Shown: positions 9,949-18,799 of the stretch, one piece after another
How positions within the stretch are numbered: position 1 is the stretch's first letter
Layout: each line of letters opens with the position of its first letter
Assembly (NCBI GenBank): GCA_027577415.1
Contig: JANBQS010000145.1
Span: 1 to 30,760 of the forward strand
Reading direction: 5' to 3'
Source: Coemansia sp. RSA 922
Lineage: Eukaryota > Kickxellomycota > Kickxellomycetes > Kickxellales > Kickxellaceae
DNA length: 30,760 nt
Notes under the pieces: generated by a model
Databases searched by the model: none
Seen by the model: the letters and a program-made list of their open reading frames with translations, nothing else
What the model was told of the DNA's origin: nothing
Made by a program: the position numbers and the translations under genes

Positions 9949-10923
9949 ATGGCATTTCGCATGTCCTCAATTCTAAGGCAAGAGCTGAAGCTGCGGCCTG
10001 CATATGAGCTTGCCTTGCGCTCGTCATGCTTGCAACTGGTACTCGCACGCTGGGGACTTGAAACAGCAGCATTGATGGGACTTAGTGGCGATCAGACCGC
10101 GAACGACGACGGCCGCAAAGTCCGAGCAGTGGAGGCCATCACAGCAGCCATGTACGAGAGCGGACTAGATGAACACGCGACAAAGGCCGAGAAAGACATG
10201 CTAGAGAAGCCATACCGGTCTTGGGAGTACAACGACTATGTCTACGGCGACCACTGGGAATCCTTTGGCGTGCTACAGTGGATCTTGGGCCGTCAGCACA
10301 CAATACCAGCTTACTATTCGAATTTTGACCGGGCGAAGCTATTCCAGAGCTCTGGGATCATGCCCGCAGACCCATCGACGGTAGAAAAGTTTGTTGGTCC
10401 GTTCATGTCCTCGCAGCACACGATTGAAGCTCAACAGCTGCAGCGCGAAGTGGATGTTTCCGAGGCGTGGGTGTGGAGAGCACGAGCACAAGTGTTGCTG
10501 GGCTTGCGTGAGGAAATAGACAGGGCTAAAAGCACATTGTCAGGAGATCAAGAGTCCCCGCTGGAGACCACTTTGCGTGCCAAGCATATCCCACGCAGTT
10601 TGCGCAAAATGGCTGCCGACATGCCAAATACCATCCCGTTGGCAGCTAAGCGTGCTCATGCCAGAGGGCTTGTCGAGTCACTCGAAGGAGGCGATTTTGC
10701 TATTGCCGTTGAGCTGAAGGGCGATAGCGATGCAGTTACCACGTCTGTGCCGTATTCCAACCTTGACCAGCAGCACTTGGATGCTATCCGCAAAATCGCA
10801 GAGTCGCGCTTCTTGGCATTCGCATGGTCCTTGGAAAAGGCCAGTGACTGGGATATCGGCAAGGTGGGTGAGCTAGTATCCATTAACCCAATTATTTCGG
10901 TGTGGACGCCCAATGACAACTAA
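9949..10923 (+). CDS. DUF4272-like protein of unknown function
   Basis: This is a 324-residue soluble protein. A segment at about residues 102-122, HWESFGVLQWILGRQHTIP, fits the tryptophan-rich core of the DUF4272 family, and an upstream helix RAVEAITAAMYES fits its preceding region. No catalytic motif, signal peptide or membrane helix is visible, and the family's function is unknown to me. The frame is open back to an ATG at 9865. I chose 9949 because it follows the T-rich tract typical of leaders in this window and because the 28 extra residues look unlike a protein N-terminus. It is convergent with the PIMT gene, with stop codons 77 bp apart. The coding call is firm; the family call is moderate. 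Confidence 0.78.
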   Translation: MAFRMSSILRQELKLRPAYELALRSSCLQLVLARWGLETAALMGLSGDQTANDDGRKVRAVEAITAAMYESGLDEHATKAEKDMLEKPYRSWEYNDYVYGDHWESFGVLQWILGRQHTIPAYYSNFDRAKLFQSSGIMPADPSTVEKFVGPFMSSQHTIEAQQLQREVDVSEAWVWRARAQVLLGLREEIDRAKSTLSGDQESPLETTLRAKHIPRSLRKMAADMPNTIPLAAKRAHARGLVESLEGGDFAIAVELKGDSDAVTTSVPYSNLDQQHLDAIRKIAESRFLAFAWSLEKASDWDIGKVGELVSINPIISVWTPNDN

Positions 10924-11000
10924 GTAGCTTTAGTTATTATACATGTGGTGACTACAATTTATTGTTTTAATTTGCTAGATATAGAGCTGAAATACAGTGA

Positions 11001-11765
11001 CTAGCCCATGAATTGCATTGCTGCATCGGTAAGTGGCACATATCTAACGCCCATCACTCGTTCCTCGGTTATGTCGCCGTTGCTATCTTTCTCATAGACA
11101 ACAATGTACTGGTTGTTGGTACCCACAGGGACAAACATCCGACCTGGAGCCTTCAGCTGCGCCAGCAGTTCAGTTGGCTTGGAGGGAGCCGCCGCACCAA
11201 CATGGATGCAGTCATAAGGCGCCCTGCTACTATAGCCCTTGCGGCCATCGCCTGTGACAATCTCAATACGCTTGCTATCGACCCACTGGGGATAGTGAGC
11301 ACGCAAGTCCACAAGCGACTGGTCCGCCAACTCTGGAATATGCTCAATGCCAACCACAAGTCCATTGTCGCCTACCATGGCAGCCATACAGGCAGTCAAG
11401 TACCCAGACCCGCTGCCGACGTCTAGTGCACGCATTCCAGGCTTCAAGTACTGAACGAGTCCCTCAAGAGCATATCCGTGCATGTGCGGTGCTGAGATTG
11501 TAGCGCCATATCCAATGCCCTGTGGCGAATCTTCATAGGGATATTGCTTAGAAAAGTGTGCTCTGTCTACGGCGCGCATCGCTGAAATGACTTGGCTGGA
11601 CGATATGATCCGCGCTTTGACTAGATTGTCGACTAGCTCGTCGTTGGTTTTCCCAGAGCACATCCACGCCATTTTCCCTGTAAACTGGCTAGTATTACGA
11701 ATAAAACAATGTTGATAAAGTGGTAAAATCGTGGTTAGTGCAGAAGCAAAAGTACGAAAGTTCAT
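11001..11765 (-). CDS. Protein-L-isoaspartate O-methyltransferase
   Basis: The enzyme repairs isomerised aspartyl residues by methylating L-isoaspartate with S-adenosylmethionine. Visible family marks are MAWMCSGKTNDELVDNL at the conserved start, SPQGIGYGATISAPHMHGYA (substrate site), the SAM loop ALDVGSGSGYLTA, and TGDGRKGY. From the conserved MAW methionine (ATG at 11672) the protein has 223 residues, close to the human enzyme (227). An in-frame ATG at 11765 adds 31 residues without acidic residues (MNFRTFASALTTILPLY then basic/Ser/Thr), which could be a mitochondrial presequence. A pyrimidine-rich leader lies directly before 11765, and both ATGs have a purine at -3. I annotate the longer form and consider dual targeting plausible. 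The gene is divergent from DPM1. Confidence 0.9.
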   Translation of the reverse strand: MNFRTFASALTTILPLYQHCFIRNTSQFTGKMAWMCSGKTNDELVDNLVKARIISSSQVISAMRAVDRAHFSKQYPYEDSPQGIGYGATISAPHMHGYALEGLVQYLKPGMRALDVGSGSGYLTACMAAMVGDNGLVVGIEHIPELADQSLVDLRAHYPQWVDSKRIEIVTGDGRKGYSSRAPYDCIHVGAAAPSKPTELLAQLKAPGRMFVPVGTNNQYIVVYEKDSNGDITEERVMGVRYVPLTDAAMQFMG

Positions 11766-11862
11766 ACCGATAAAGAGGAAGGGAAAGAGTCATGCAGTGA
11801 AAGGAGGAAAGCGGAGCTATCTCTGGCATCAAATATGCCAGGCGACGTCACTTGCTTCTACA

Positions 11863-11900
11863 CGAGTCGGATTATGCGAGCCGATCGAGTCGGGTTATGC
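11863..11900. promoter_or_regulatory. Direct repeat in the PIMT/DPM1 divergent promoter
   Basis: Two 15-bp copies, CGAGTCGGATTATGC (11863-11877) and CGAGTCGGGTTATGC (11886-11900), differ at one base and start 23 bp apart. A GACGTCA half-palindrome resembling ATF/CREB sites lies just upstream at 11844-11850. A paired activator site shared by both divergent genes is possible; no experiment is implied. Confidence 0.3.
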
Positions 11901-12033
11901 ATTTGATCGTCGCATTCGAGTCGCCCTGAAACCCAGCTCCACAACATTCTTGAACTTTGGGTGGTGGTGCTGGTGGTTCCAAGATACTTTTTTTGCCTCC
12001 TTTTTTTTTGTTGTTTTTTCAGTACTAATTTGA

Positions 12034-12867
<834 letters not shown>

Positions 12868-12923
12868 GTTGCAATATCTCAGTGTCATTTGTGGCACTTT
12901 CTGATATATTTTTGAATATAGCA

Positions 12924-13349
12924 TTACTGCGAAACGGCAATGTTTGGGCCTTTTGACTTTAGCAACAGGCGTTGTAGGTGTGCGTGTATGCTAGACTTTA
13001 TCCAAGCTGCATCGTGAGATATGTAGGCATTTAAGCGCAAGTCCAATACCAATACGCAGCATTCGTTGTGCTGGTCGATGAACCGTTTGAGATCATCCAG
13101 ACTGTAGTTTACGTTGAGCATCGTTGGACAGAGCGCCTTTAAGCGATCCTCATACATCCATATGAGCCGCTCGAGCGCTTCTTCGGGTGAGTCAAAGTCC
13201 TCATATATGCGTGAGTTCTTTTGGCTGGATCTCTGCATAAGTAATACTGTGCGCAACTACAAACACGGACACCGCTTTATAAAAAAATAAGTGAGCTAGC
13301 GTAAATAAAAAGCCACCATTTAAAATTTGGATACGTGATATCCTACCAT
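12924..13349 (-). CDS. ERH: Enhancer of rudimentary homolog (two exons, first exon only ATG)
   Basis: The main coding block, 13256-12924, encodes about 110 residues with the ERH pattern: TVLLMQ strand, SRIYEDFDSPEEALERL, IWMYEDRLKAL, a central SLDDLKRFIDQ helix, and a late YISHDAAWIKSSIHAHLQRL. ERH is a small dimeric nuclear adaptor; in fission yeast it works with Mmi1 in eliminating meiotic RNAs. No ATG begins this block: it opens with TTG directly after a TTTGTAG acceptor. An ATG followed at once by the donor GTAGGA lies at 13349-13347, so I propose a 90-nt intron (13346-13257) and an exon 1 contributing only the initiator methionine. A second ATG|GTGGCT at 13319 would also work. Starting at the internal ATG near 13238 would lose the first conserved strand. 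Family identity is strong; the 5' structure is inferred. Confidence 0.75.
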
Positions 13350-13724
13350 TTTACTTTGTTCTCCTGCGTTTCCTACAAGTAAAGAAATTAAAAAACTGTA
13401 AGACAATCCGAGATACTCATGTTTTTCGCTGACACGCTGCCTGTGTAAATGAAGATGATTATCAAAATATCCACTGGTCTGGTTCCCACGTGCTAGCCAT
13501 GATGCCTCCCTTTGCGAGAGCCGAAGGAATCAAAATGCTAGACATTGCGGGGGGGGGTGTGTATGAGTCGAGTTCAATATGAATCTCGTTCATATGTTGC
13601 GGGAGAATTTTTATAAAATTACAGATTGATCATGAGTAGTTCAATGCTAGGTATCGCTGACCGTATGCGAGTAAGATGCTGTTGTGGTCACTATGCGTAC
13701 GTCTCGGGACTTATGCGACATCGA
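13350..13724. other. Intergenic region upstream of ERH, downstream of the coiled-coil gene
   Basis: This 375-bp stretch lies between two minus-strand genes. It contains a run of nine to ten G residues near 13548 and an imperfect inverted repeat (CAATATGAA with TTCATATGTTG) around 13576-13600. It must hold the ERH promoter. No gene or RNA is recognised. Confidence 0.45.
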
Positions 13725-14483
13725 TTACAAATACTTTTTTCGCATTTCCTTACGAAGCTCGCTGTCGAGTTCAGCGAGGCATTCCGTGAGCGTACTCTTC
13801 ATAGTCAACTGGGCCTTGAGCGCGGCGGTCACCAAGTCCGGCATCTTTTTGGCCCTTTGTTCCCTTTCGAGACGTTTGACCCTTTCCTCCTGGGCTGTCA
13901 ACTTTGCTTTCTGGGCGGCCAACTCTAGCTTCTGAGCGGCCAGAATTTGCTCCTGGGCGGTCAGCATTTGCTCCTGGGCGGTCAGCATTAGCTCTTGAGC
14001 GGTCAGCTTTCCCTCCTGGGTGGTCAACTTCTCCTCCTGGGCGGTCAGCTTTTCCTCCTGGTCTGTTAACTTTTCAATTTCCTCAACAAGCGTCGCTTGC
14101 TCATCTTTTAAAACCTGCGTAGCCTGAAGATGAGCCGTCGATACTGCGTCCACTCGCTGAGTTACGTGATGCAGCATGCCCATCACTTGGGCTTGTTCGT
14201 GCTCTCGGAGTTCGGGTCCCAGGGTCGTTATTTCGGGTAGCAAGACGGCGAGTATCTCTCTGACTTGCGTGGCGGACTGTGGAATATGTGGTGTCTGAAT
14301 TTGGACTTCCCAGAATACGTCCATTTGTTTGACTAACTGCTGCATCAGGTCTATTAGATGCGTTACTCGCGCTTGCTGGGCCTCCGTTCTGTTGATCACG
14401 GGTCGTGGTGGAGGCATAGGTCCGAGGGTGGCCGAGAGCTGAGCTGGAGCGGCGGGGCTTTGGACGGGCTGTGATTGTGACAT
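13725..14483 (-). CDS. Orphan coiled-coil protein with nine heptad repeats
   Basis: This 252-residue protein matches no family I know. The first 35 residues are Ser/Pro/Gln-rich, and about 40-130 are mostly helical (ARVTHLIDLMQQLVKQM and onward). Residues 137-199 form nine tandem seven-residue units of consensus E-x-x-L-T-A-Q, followed by a basic helix (ERVKRLEREQRAKK) and a charged C-terminus ending KKYL. Each unit equals one heptad, so the repeat should form a regular coiled coil with Leu at one core position and Ala/Thr nearby. It is divergent from ESF1 (257 bp between start codons). Oligomerisation is likely; partners and location are unknown. A lineage-specific structural protein is the simplest reading. 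Confidence 0.72.
   Translation of the reverse strand: MSQSQPVQSPAAPAQLSATLGPMPPPRPVINRTEAQQARVTHLIDLMQQLVKQMDVFWEVQIQTPHIPQSATQVREILAVLLPEITTLGPELREHEQAQVMGMLHHVTQRVDAVSTAHLQATQVLKDEQATLVEEIEKLTDQEEKLTAQEEKLTTQEGKLTAQELMLTAQEQMLTAQEQILAAQKLELAAQKAKLTAQEERVKRLEREQRAKKMPDLVTAALKAQLTMKSTLTECLAELDSELRKEMRKKYL
13887..14075 (-). repeat. Nine tandem 21-bp units encoding heptads
   Basis: Nine consecutive 21-bp copies fit the plus-strand pattern CTCCTGGGCGGTCAGCTTTTC. Copies 13950-13970 and 13971-13991 differ at only one or two positions, while the outer copies are more diverged. Unit length is a multiple of three, so gain or loss of copies keeps the frame of the coiled-coil gene. Confidence 0.9.
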
Positions 14484-14740
14484 TGCAACCGATAGCTAGC
14501 GGATTATTCGAAATTGGACTGTGGATGTAGCATAAACAAGAAGAAAAAGATCGAAAAAATAGATTGAGCTTTTTTTGGCTTTACGAGTTCACGGAACTGA
14601 GATCACGTTTTTAATTTGATCAATCAAGATCAAAATTGTGTGGTCCATAGCTACAATTTTTTTTTTCTCGTGGACAAGTTTCTTACTTTGCTTTGCTTCT
14701 AACCAAATTTACTTTTATATTTTATTATTTCTTTATAAGC

Positions 14741-16621
14741 ATGGCTCCACCAAAGGAGGGCCGCAAGGGCGCGCCGGTTAAAAAGGTCACAGACGACTCG
14801 CGGTTTGCTCATGTCCAGAATGATCCCCGTTTCATTCGGCCGAAAAAGGCCGACACCAAGGTCAAAGTCGACAAGCGGTTCTCACATATGATCAAGGACA
14901 AGGATTTCACGGAAACGACCAAAGTTGACAGATATGGACAAGTGCAAGAAGACAATCGTGCTGAGGACTATTTGCGCAACGCCTACGAGTTTAGCGGATC
15001 CGAGTCTGGCTCCGACTCTGGATCACAAAGCGGTGAAGAAGAAGAAGAGAGCGAATCGGATGGCGAAGATGTGGTAGATCGGGCTCGTGGACGGGGAGTT
15101 GCGTTGGAAGACTCGTCAGACTCTGAGTTTGACTCTGAGATCTCCGATGTCGAATGGGGCACGGCTGCTGGTGGGCTGAGCGATGCCGAGGAGGAGGAGG
15201 CGGAGGAAGTGCCGCGTGGCGACGAGACCAAGCGCTTTGCCTGTGTCAATATGGACTGGGAGCACGTACGCGCAGTTGACTTGCTCACTGTGTTTTCGGC
15301 ATTCAAGCCTGATGGCGGCTCTGTTGTGGCAGTCAGGATATACCCATCCGAGTTTGGCAAAGAGCGTATGTCAAAGGAGGCCATGGAGGGACCGCCCCGC
15401 GATATTTTTGCCAAGCCCAGCAAGCAGCACAGCGACAGTGAAGACGACGAAGGCGAAGACGAGGATTTGGTAAAGGAGCAGCTGGACGACAACGAAGAGT
15501 TTGATCAGGTAGCGTTGCGCAAATACGAGATGGAGAAAATGCGCTACTATTTTGGTGTCGTCGAGTGCGACTCTATAGCCACGGCCCAGGCCATTTATGG
15601 TCACTGCGATGGTACAGAGTACGAGGCCAGTGCCAATTTCTTTGACCTGCGGTTTATCCCCGACGACATGCAATTTGACGATAAGCCCAAGGATGAGGCG
15701 ATGCATGTTCCCGAAAAATACGAGCCCCTGGATTTCTCGAGCCAAGCCCTACAGCATTCCAAGGTCAAGCTTACCTGGGACGCCGACGAACCTACTCGCA
15801 TGAAGATGACTCGCCGTGCTTTCACCCAAGACGAGATAGATACCATGGATTTCGGCAACCTCCTAGCGAGCTCGTCTGGCGAGTCCTCTTCTGACGAGGA
15901 AGACTTGGCCAAGAAACGTGCATTGCTACTTTCGGGTGGTAACGATAGCGATAGTGAGGAGGAGGAGAGTGAAGCGGGCGAGATGGAGATTACCTTTACG
16001 CCTGGACTTGGCGATGCAGCGGCCACACGCCTGGAGAACAAGAAGCGGGCTGAGGAGGAGGCCCAACGCGCTAACGAAAACACTATTGAGCGATTCCGTC
16101 GACTGAAGAAAGAGCGTCGCGAGAAATGGAAGGAATCCAAAAAGGGACCATCCAAATCAAAGAACGACGATGACTTGATATCTGATAATGAGATTGAGTC
16201 TCGGACCGCCGGCGATAAATTCTTTACTTACAGCGACGACGATCTCAAGCCTGTGGGTGCCAAGAAGGGTGCCAAAAAGGACGTTCGGGAGAGCAAGACT
16301 GAGAGGAAGCAGCGGCTTGAGTCTGAGGCCAAGCAGCGCGCCGAGCTTGAACTTTTGGTTGACGGTGGCTCTGGACCCAAGCACTTTGATATGGCAGAAA
16401 TTGTCAAGGCTGAAAAGGTCAAGAAGGGTCGTAAGGGTAAGCGGGTGGAAAAGGTTGTTGAGGATGACTTTAAACTTAATACCAGCGATCCTCGTTTTGG
16501 CGCCCTGTTCGAATCGCATAACTTTGCTATTGACCCGAATAACCCCAGCTTTAAGAAGACCAAGGCTATGAAGGATTTGCTGAGTGAGAGTCGCAAGCGC
16601 CGCAAGACTTACGAGGACTAG
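14741..16621 (+). CDS. ESF1: Nucleolar pre-rRNA processing protein ESF1
   Basis: This 626-residue protein has the ESF1 layout. The N-terminus holds a DSRFAHVQNDPRF motif and a related VDKRFSHMIKDKDF. Acidic Ser/Glu/Asp tracts follow (about 85-150). The conserved central region has VNMDWEHVRAVDLLTVFSAF (about 165-185) and IYPSEFGKERM (about 200). More acidic and Lys-rich segments precede a C-terminal NUC153 motif, DPRFGALFESHNFAIDP, near 583-600. ESF1 is required for 18S rRNA maturation in the small-subunit processome. The frame extends 16 codons upstream, but those encode only hydrophobic T-rich leader; the ATG at 14741 has A at -3 and G at +4 and starts the conserved part. Its stop is 90 bp from that of the convergent REEP-like gene. 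Confidence 0.92.
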   Translation: MAPPKEGRKGAPVKKVTDDSRFAHVQNDPRFIRPKKADTKVKVDKRFSHMIKDKDFTETTKVDRYGQVQEDNRAEDYLRNAYEFSGSESGSDSGSQSGEEEEESESDGEDVVDRARGRGVALEDSSDSEFDSEISDVEWGTAAGGLSDAEEEEAEEVPRGDETKRFACVNMDWEHVRAVDLLTVFSAFKPDGGSVVAVRIYPSEFGKERMSKEAMEGPPRDIFAKPSKQHSDSEDDEGEDEDLVKEQLDDNEEFDQVALRKYEMEKMRYYFGVVECDSIATAQAIYGHCDGTEYEASANFFDLRFIPDDMQFDDKPKDEAMHVPEKYEPLDFSSQALQHSKVKLTWDADEPTRMKMTRRAFTQDEIDTMDFGNLLASSSGESSSDEEDLAKKRALLLSGGNDSDSEEEESEAGEMEITFTPGLGDAAATRLENKKRAEEEAQRANENTIERFRRLKKERREKWKESKKGPSKSKNDDDLISDNEIESRTAGDKFFTYSDDDLKPVGAKKGAKKDVRESKTERKQRLESEAKQRAELELLVDGGSGPKHFDMAEIVKAEKVKKGRKGKRVEKVVEDDFKLNTSDPRFGALFESHNFAIDPNNPSFKKTKAMKDLLSESRKRRKTYED

Positions 16622-16711
16622 TCAGTGTGTTTATTTGGAAAAAAGAAAATACATAAGATAAGCGAATATAGAGATTAGTATAGCACAACGGGAAAAAAAG
16701 GGGATAAGATG

Positions 16712-17632
16712 TTACGCTCGAGTGTCGCTTGTCAGAGATGGTGGCAGGATGTTTGGGTCGATATTCGTAGTAGCCTCCCAAACTGACGGTACTGCCATAG
16801 CTGAAAACGCGAATGAGGACTGTTGGATAGACCGAGTTTGCTGATCACCCATCTCCTGCGCATCGCCTGTGCTGTTCTCCGAGGCCTGACGATAATGCTG
16901 GGTCACCTTCATATAATCAGAAGCCATGTCGGTGTGGCGTCTGAGTGTAGTGGCTGGCGGCGGTGATTGCTGTGGCGGGGAAGGTGGCGGTGAAGGTGGC
17001 GGCAGCAAGGGGCGAACAAAGGTATCATACAACCAAGCCGCGCCATTGTACTTGCGATGCTGAGCCCAAATCAATACGCCAATTTTAGCGACCCGATACA
17101 TTGGAAACAGTCTCAGAATTGGGCCCGCCCAGTGATCGGCCGTAGTCAGTACGCCGTAAATGGCCCAGTACATTAGCCACTGCTTTTTATCCAGATTCGG
17201 CTCACCAATACCCAGGGCATCCGACGTACACCCCATGTCTCCATACTCAATGGCCATAATGGACTGGTATGCGGGATACGCTACGCCGATAATATTCGTT
17301 AATAGATCTAGAGCATGTGTGTACAGGTATCGTAGTGCGTAGATGGTGCTGGCGGCTGCGGTGATAAAGGCTAGACTTGGAGGTAGTCTTGTGAGAAGTA
17401 AGAGTTTGAACGTGGGATTCATGTGTAAACGCTCTTCGAGGAGCAGGGTTTGGCGTAGACTAAATACTCGTAGTTTGAGTAATAGCGGGTGTAGGTGTGG
17501 TGGTAGTCGTTTTCGGATTGAACTGTCTATTTTGTTAAAGGCCATGTTTACGCCATGTGTTGCTGGGTACTTTTCGCGTGGTAGCTGACTAACTGCCGCC
17601 AGAAACGCGTTACTGGCCGTATCATCCATCAT
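16712..17632 (-). CDS. TB2/DP1/HVA22 (REEP-like) ER membrane protein
   Basis: This 306-residue protein contains a TB2/DP1/HVA22 domain at about 108-210. Visible parts are LLTNIIGVAYPAYQSIMAIE, a hydrophobic pair around QWLMYWAIYGVLTTADHW, and FPMYRVAKIGVLIWAQH, then YDTFVRPLL. Proteins of this family (Yop1, REEPs) insert hairpins that curve ER tubules or link ER to the cytoskeleton. Unlike the compact Yop1, it has a 75-residue N-terminal stretch and another hydrophobic segment at about 74-105. It also has a proline-rich run (about 211-230) and a 75-residue hydrophilic tail. The two adjacent ATGs (17632 and 17629) give nearly the same product. The gene is divergent from the CIA30 gene. Confidence 0.82.
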   Translation of the reverse strand: MMDDTASNAFLAAVSQLPREKYPATHGVNMAFNKIDSSIRKRLPPHLHPLLLKLRVFSLRQTLLLEERLHMNPTFKLLLLTRLPPSLAFITAAASTIYALRYLYTHALDLLTNIIGVAYPAYQSIMAIEYGDMGCTSDALGIGEPNLDKKQWLMYWAIYGVLTTADHWAGPILRLFPMYRVAKIGVLIWAQHRKYNGAAWLYDTFVRPLLPPPSPPPSPPQQSPPPATTLRRHTDMASDYMKVTQHYRQASENSTGDAQEMGDQQTRSIQQSSFAFSAMAVPSVWEATTNIDPNILPPSLTSDTRA

Positions 17633-17908
17633 AAAAAAAAAGAGCGTACAGGTATTTTTTTGAACAAAGGAATATTTAAATAGTATTGATACGAGTAGAA
17701 AGGGAGAAAGGAGTGTGTGGTGTTGTCCGTTCTATTCACGTGCATATTCTTTTTGGGAAAGGACGTGCGTTCTGGCAATCGGCTCGCGTTAATTGAGAAG
17801 CGAGTCGATCGAGTCACCACTAGTCCAAAAGAAAATATAGATAGCAGCTTTTATTCAAACTTTGCTTTCCTCTTCTCGCTTATTATTTTTTATTTGTAAA
17901 ATTTCACA

Positions 17909-18631
17909 ATGTTCAAATACTTGGAGCGGTCAGCAAATGCTATAAAAGAGACGTCGGTAAAGGTTTATAAAGCGGACTTTTTGAATCGACAGACAGAGCA
18001 CGTAGTAGCGTCAGTAACATCAAAAAACGACCTTCGCGGATGGATCAAGGGCTCTGACAAAGACATTGGTGGGTTCAGCAGCGCATGGCTAGACGTGACA
18101 CGATCAGGACACGCGCGATTCCACGGGTACATATCACAGTTGCTTCCAGAGGACAAAAGATTCAAGCGCAGCGGCTACGCCATGGTACGCACGCACTCGC
18201 CCAAATCTAATATCATCAGTAGCGGGTGCTGGGACAGCTCTTTGTACCGGTACCTTGCTCTGCGAGTGAAAGCTGATAAGCGCAAGTACTTTGTAAACTT
18301 GAAATCGGATACTTTGATTAGTACTGATATTTACCAGCATTTGTTGCCAATTCGTACGCCGGGCAAGTGGGAGACCGTGGTTATTCCATTTAATATGTTT
18401 ACACTCACTAGTAATGGCGTCATTGTCGCTTCACAGCCATCTATGGCGTCGACGAAAATGGAGACTGTTGGGTTGTCTTTGTCGGATCGGAAGGAGGGCC
18501 CGTTTAGTCTGGAGTTTGCATGGATCAAGGCGTTTAACTCGGAACGCACGTTCGGCGAGTGTATGCGACTACCCTATACCGCTGCTTTGACATGGAGGAC
18601 AGATTTTGCCAAGCTAGACAAAGAACTATAA
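17909..18631 (+). CDS. CIA30-domain complex I assembly factor (NDUFAF1-like)
   Basis: This 240-residue protein is dominated by a CIA30 domain. Marks include GWIKGSDKDIGGFSSAWLDV, FHGYISQLLPEDKRFKRSGYA, a lone CWDSSLYRYLALRVKADKRK strand pair, WETVVIPFNMF, and SLSDRKEGPFSLEFAWIKAF. In Neurospora and animals CIA30/NDUFAF1 acts as a chaperone for mitochondrial complex I intermediates. The first residues (MFKYLERSANAIKETSVKVYKADF) are basic and amphipathic, fitting mitochondrial import. A long T-rich leader precedes the ATG at 17909. If the assignment holds, the organism is likely to have a proton-pumping complex I. It sits in tandem with the RRM gene 168 bp downstream. Confidence 0.85.
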   Translation: MFKYLERSANAIKETSVKVYKADFLNRQTEHVVASVTSKNDLRGWIKGSDKDIGGFSSAWLDVTRSGHARFHGYISQLLPEDKRFKRSGYAMVRTHSPKSNIISSGCWDSSLYRYLALRVKADKRKYFVNLKSDTLISTDIYQHLLPIRTPGKWETVVIPFNMFTLTSNGVIVASQPSMASTKMETVGLSLSDRKEGPFSLEFAWIKAFNSERTFGECMRLPYTAALTWRTDFAKLDKEL

Positions 18632-18799
18632 TAGGATAAGGGGGAGATGTCATCATGCGATAATGGCTTGGCATGTGTTTGAACACTGGTGACACATGCG
18701 CATAAAAAGGGGGAGAGAGGGCTCTTGGCAAAAAAAAGTGTGGCCACATCTTCTTCTTCTTCTTTCCTCATCTTTTTTATTTTATTTTATTATTTGCAA

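Noticed and set aside
13540..13600. G-run and hairpin as a regulatory RNA or terminator
   Set aside because: A single homopolymer and a weak 6-9 bp stem are not enough; intrinsic terminators are not used by eukaryotic genes.
14693..14740. 16-codon hydrophobic start of ESF1 as a signal peptide
   Set aside because: It is encoded by the T-rich leader; a secretory signal does not fit a nucleolar protein and 14741 has better start context.
14983..15492. 169-codon frame antisense to ESF1
   Set aside because: It is a serine-rich mirror of the acidic ESF1 tracts, an expected codon-complement artefact.
15601..16155. 184-codon minus-strand frame
   Set aside because: Again antisense to charged ESF1 coding sequence with low-complexity Ser/Arg content.
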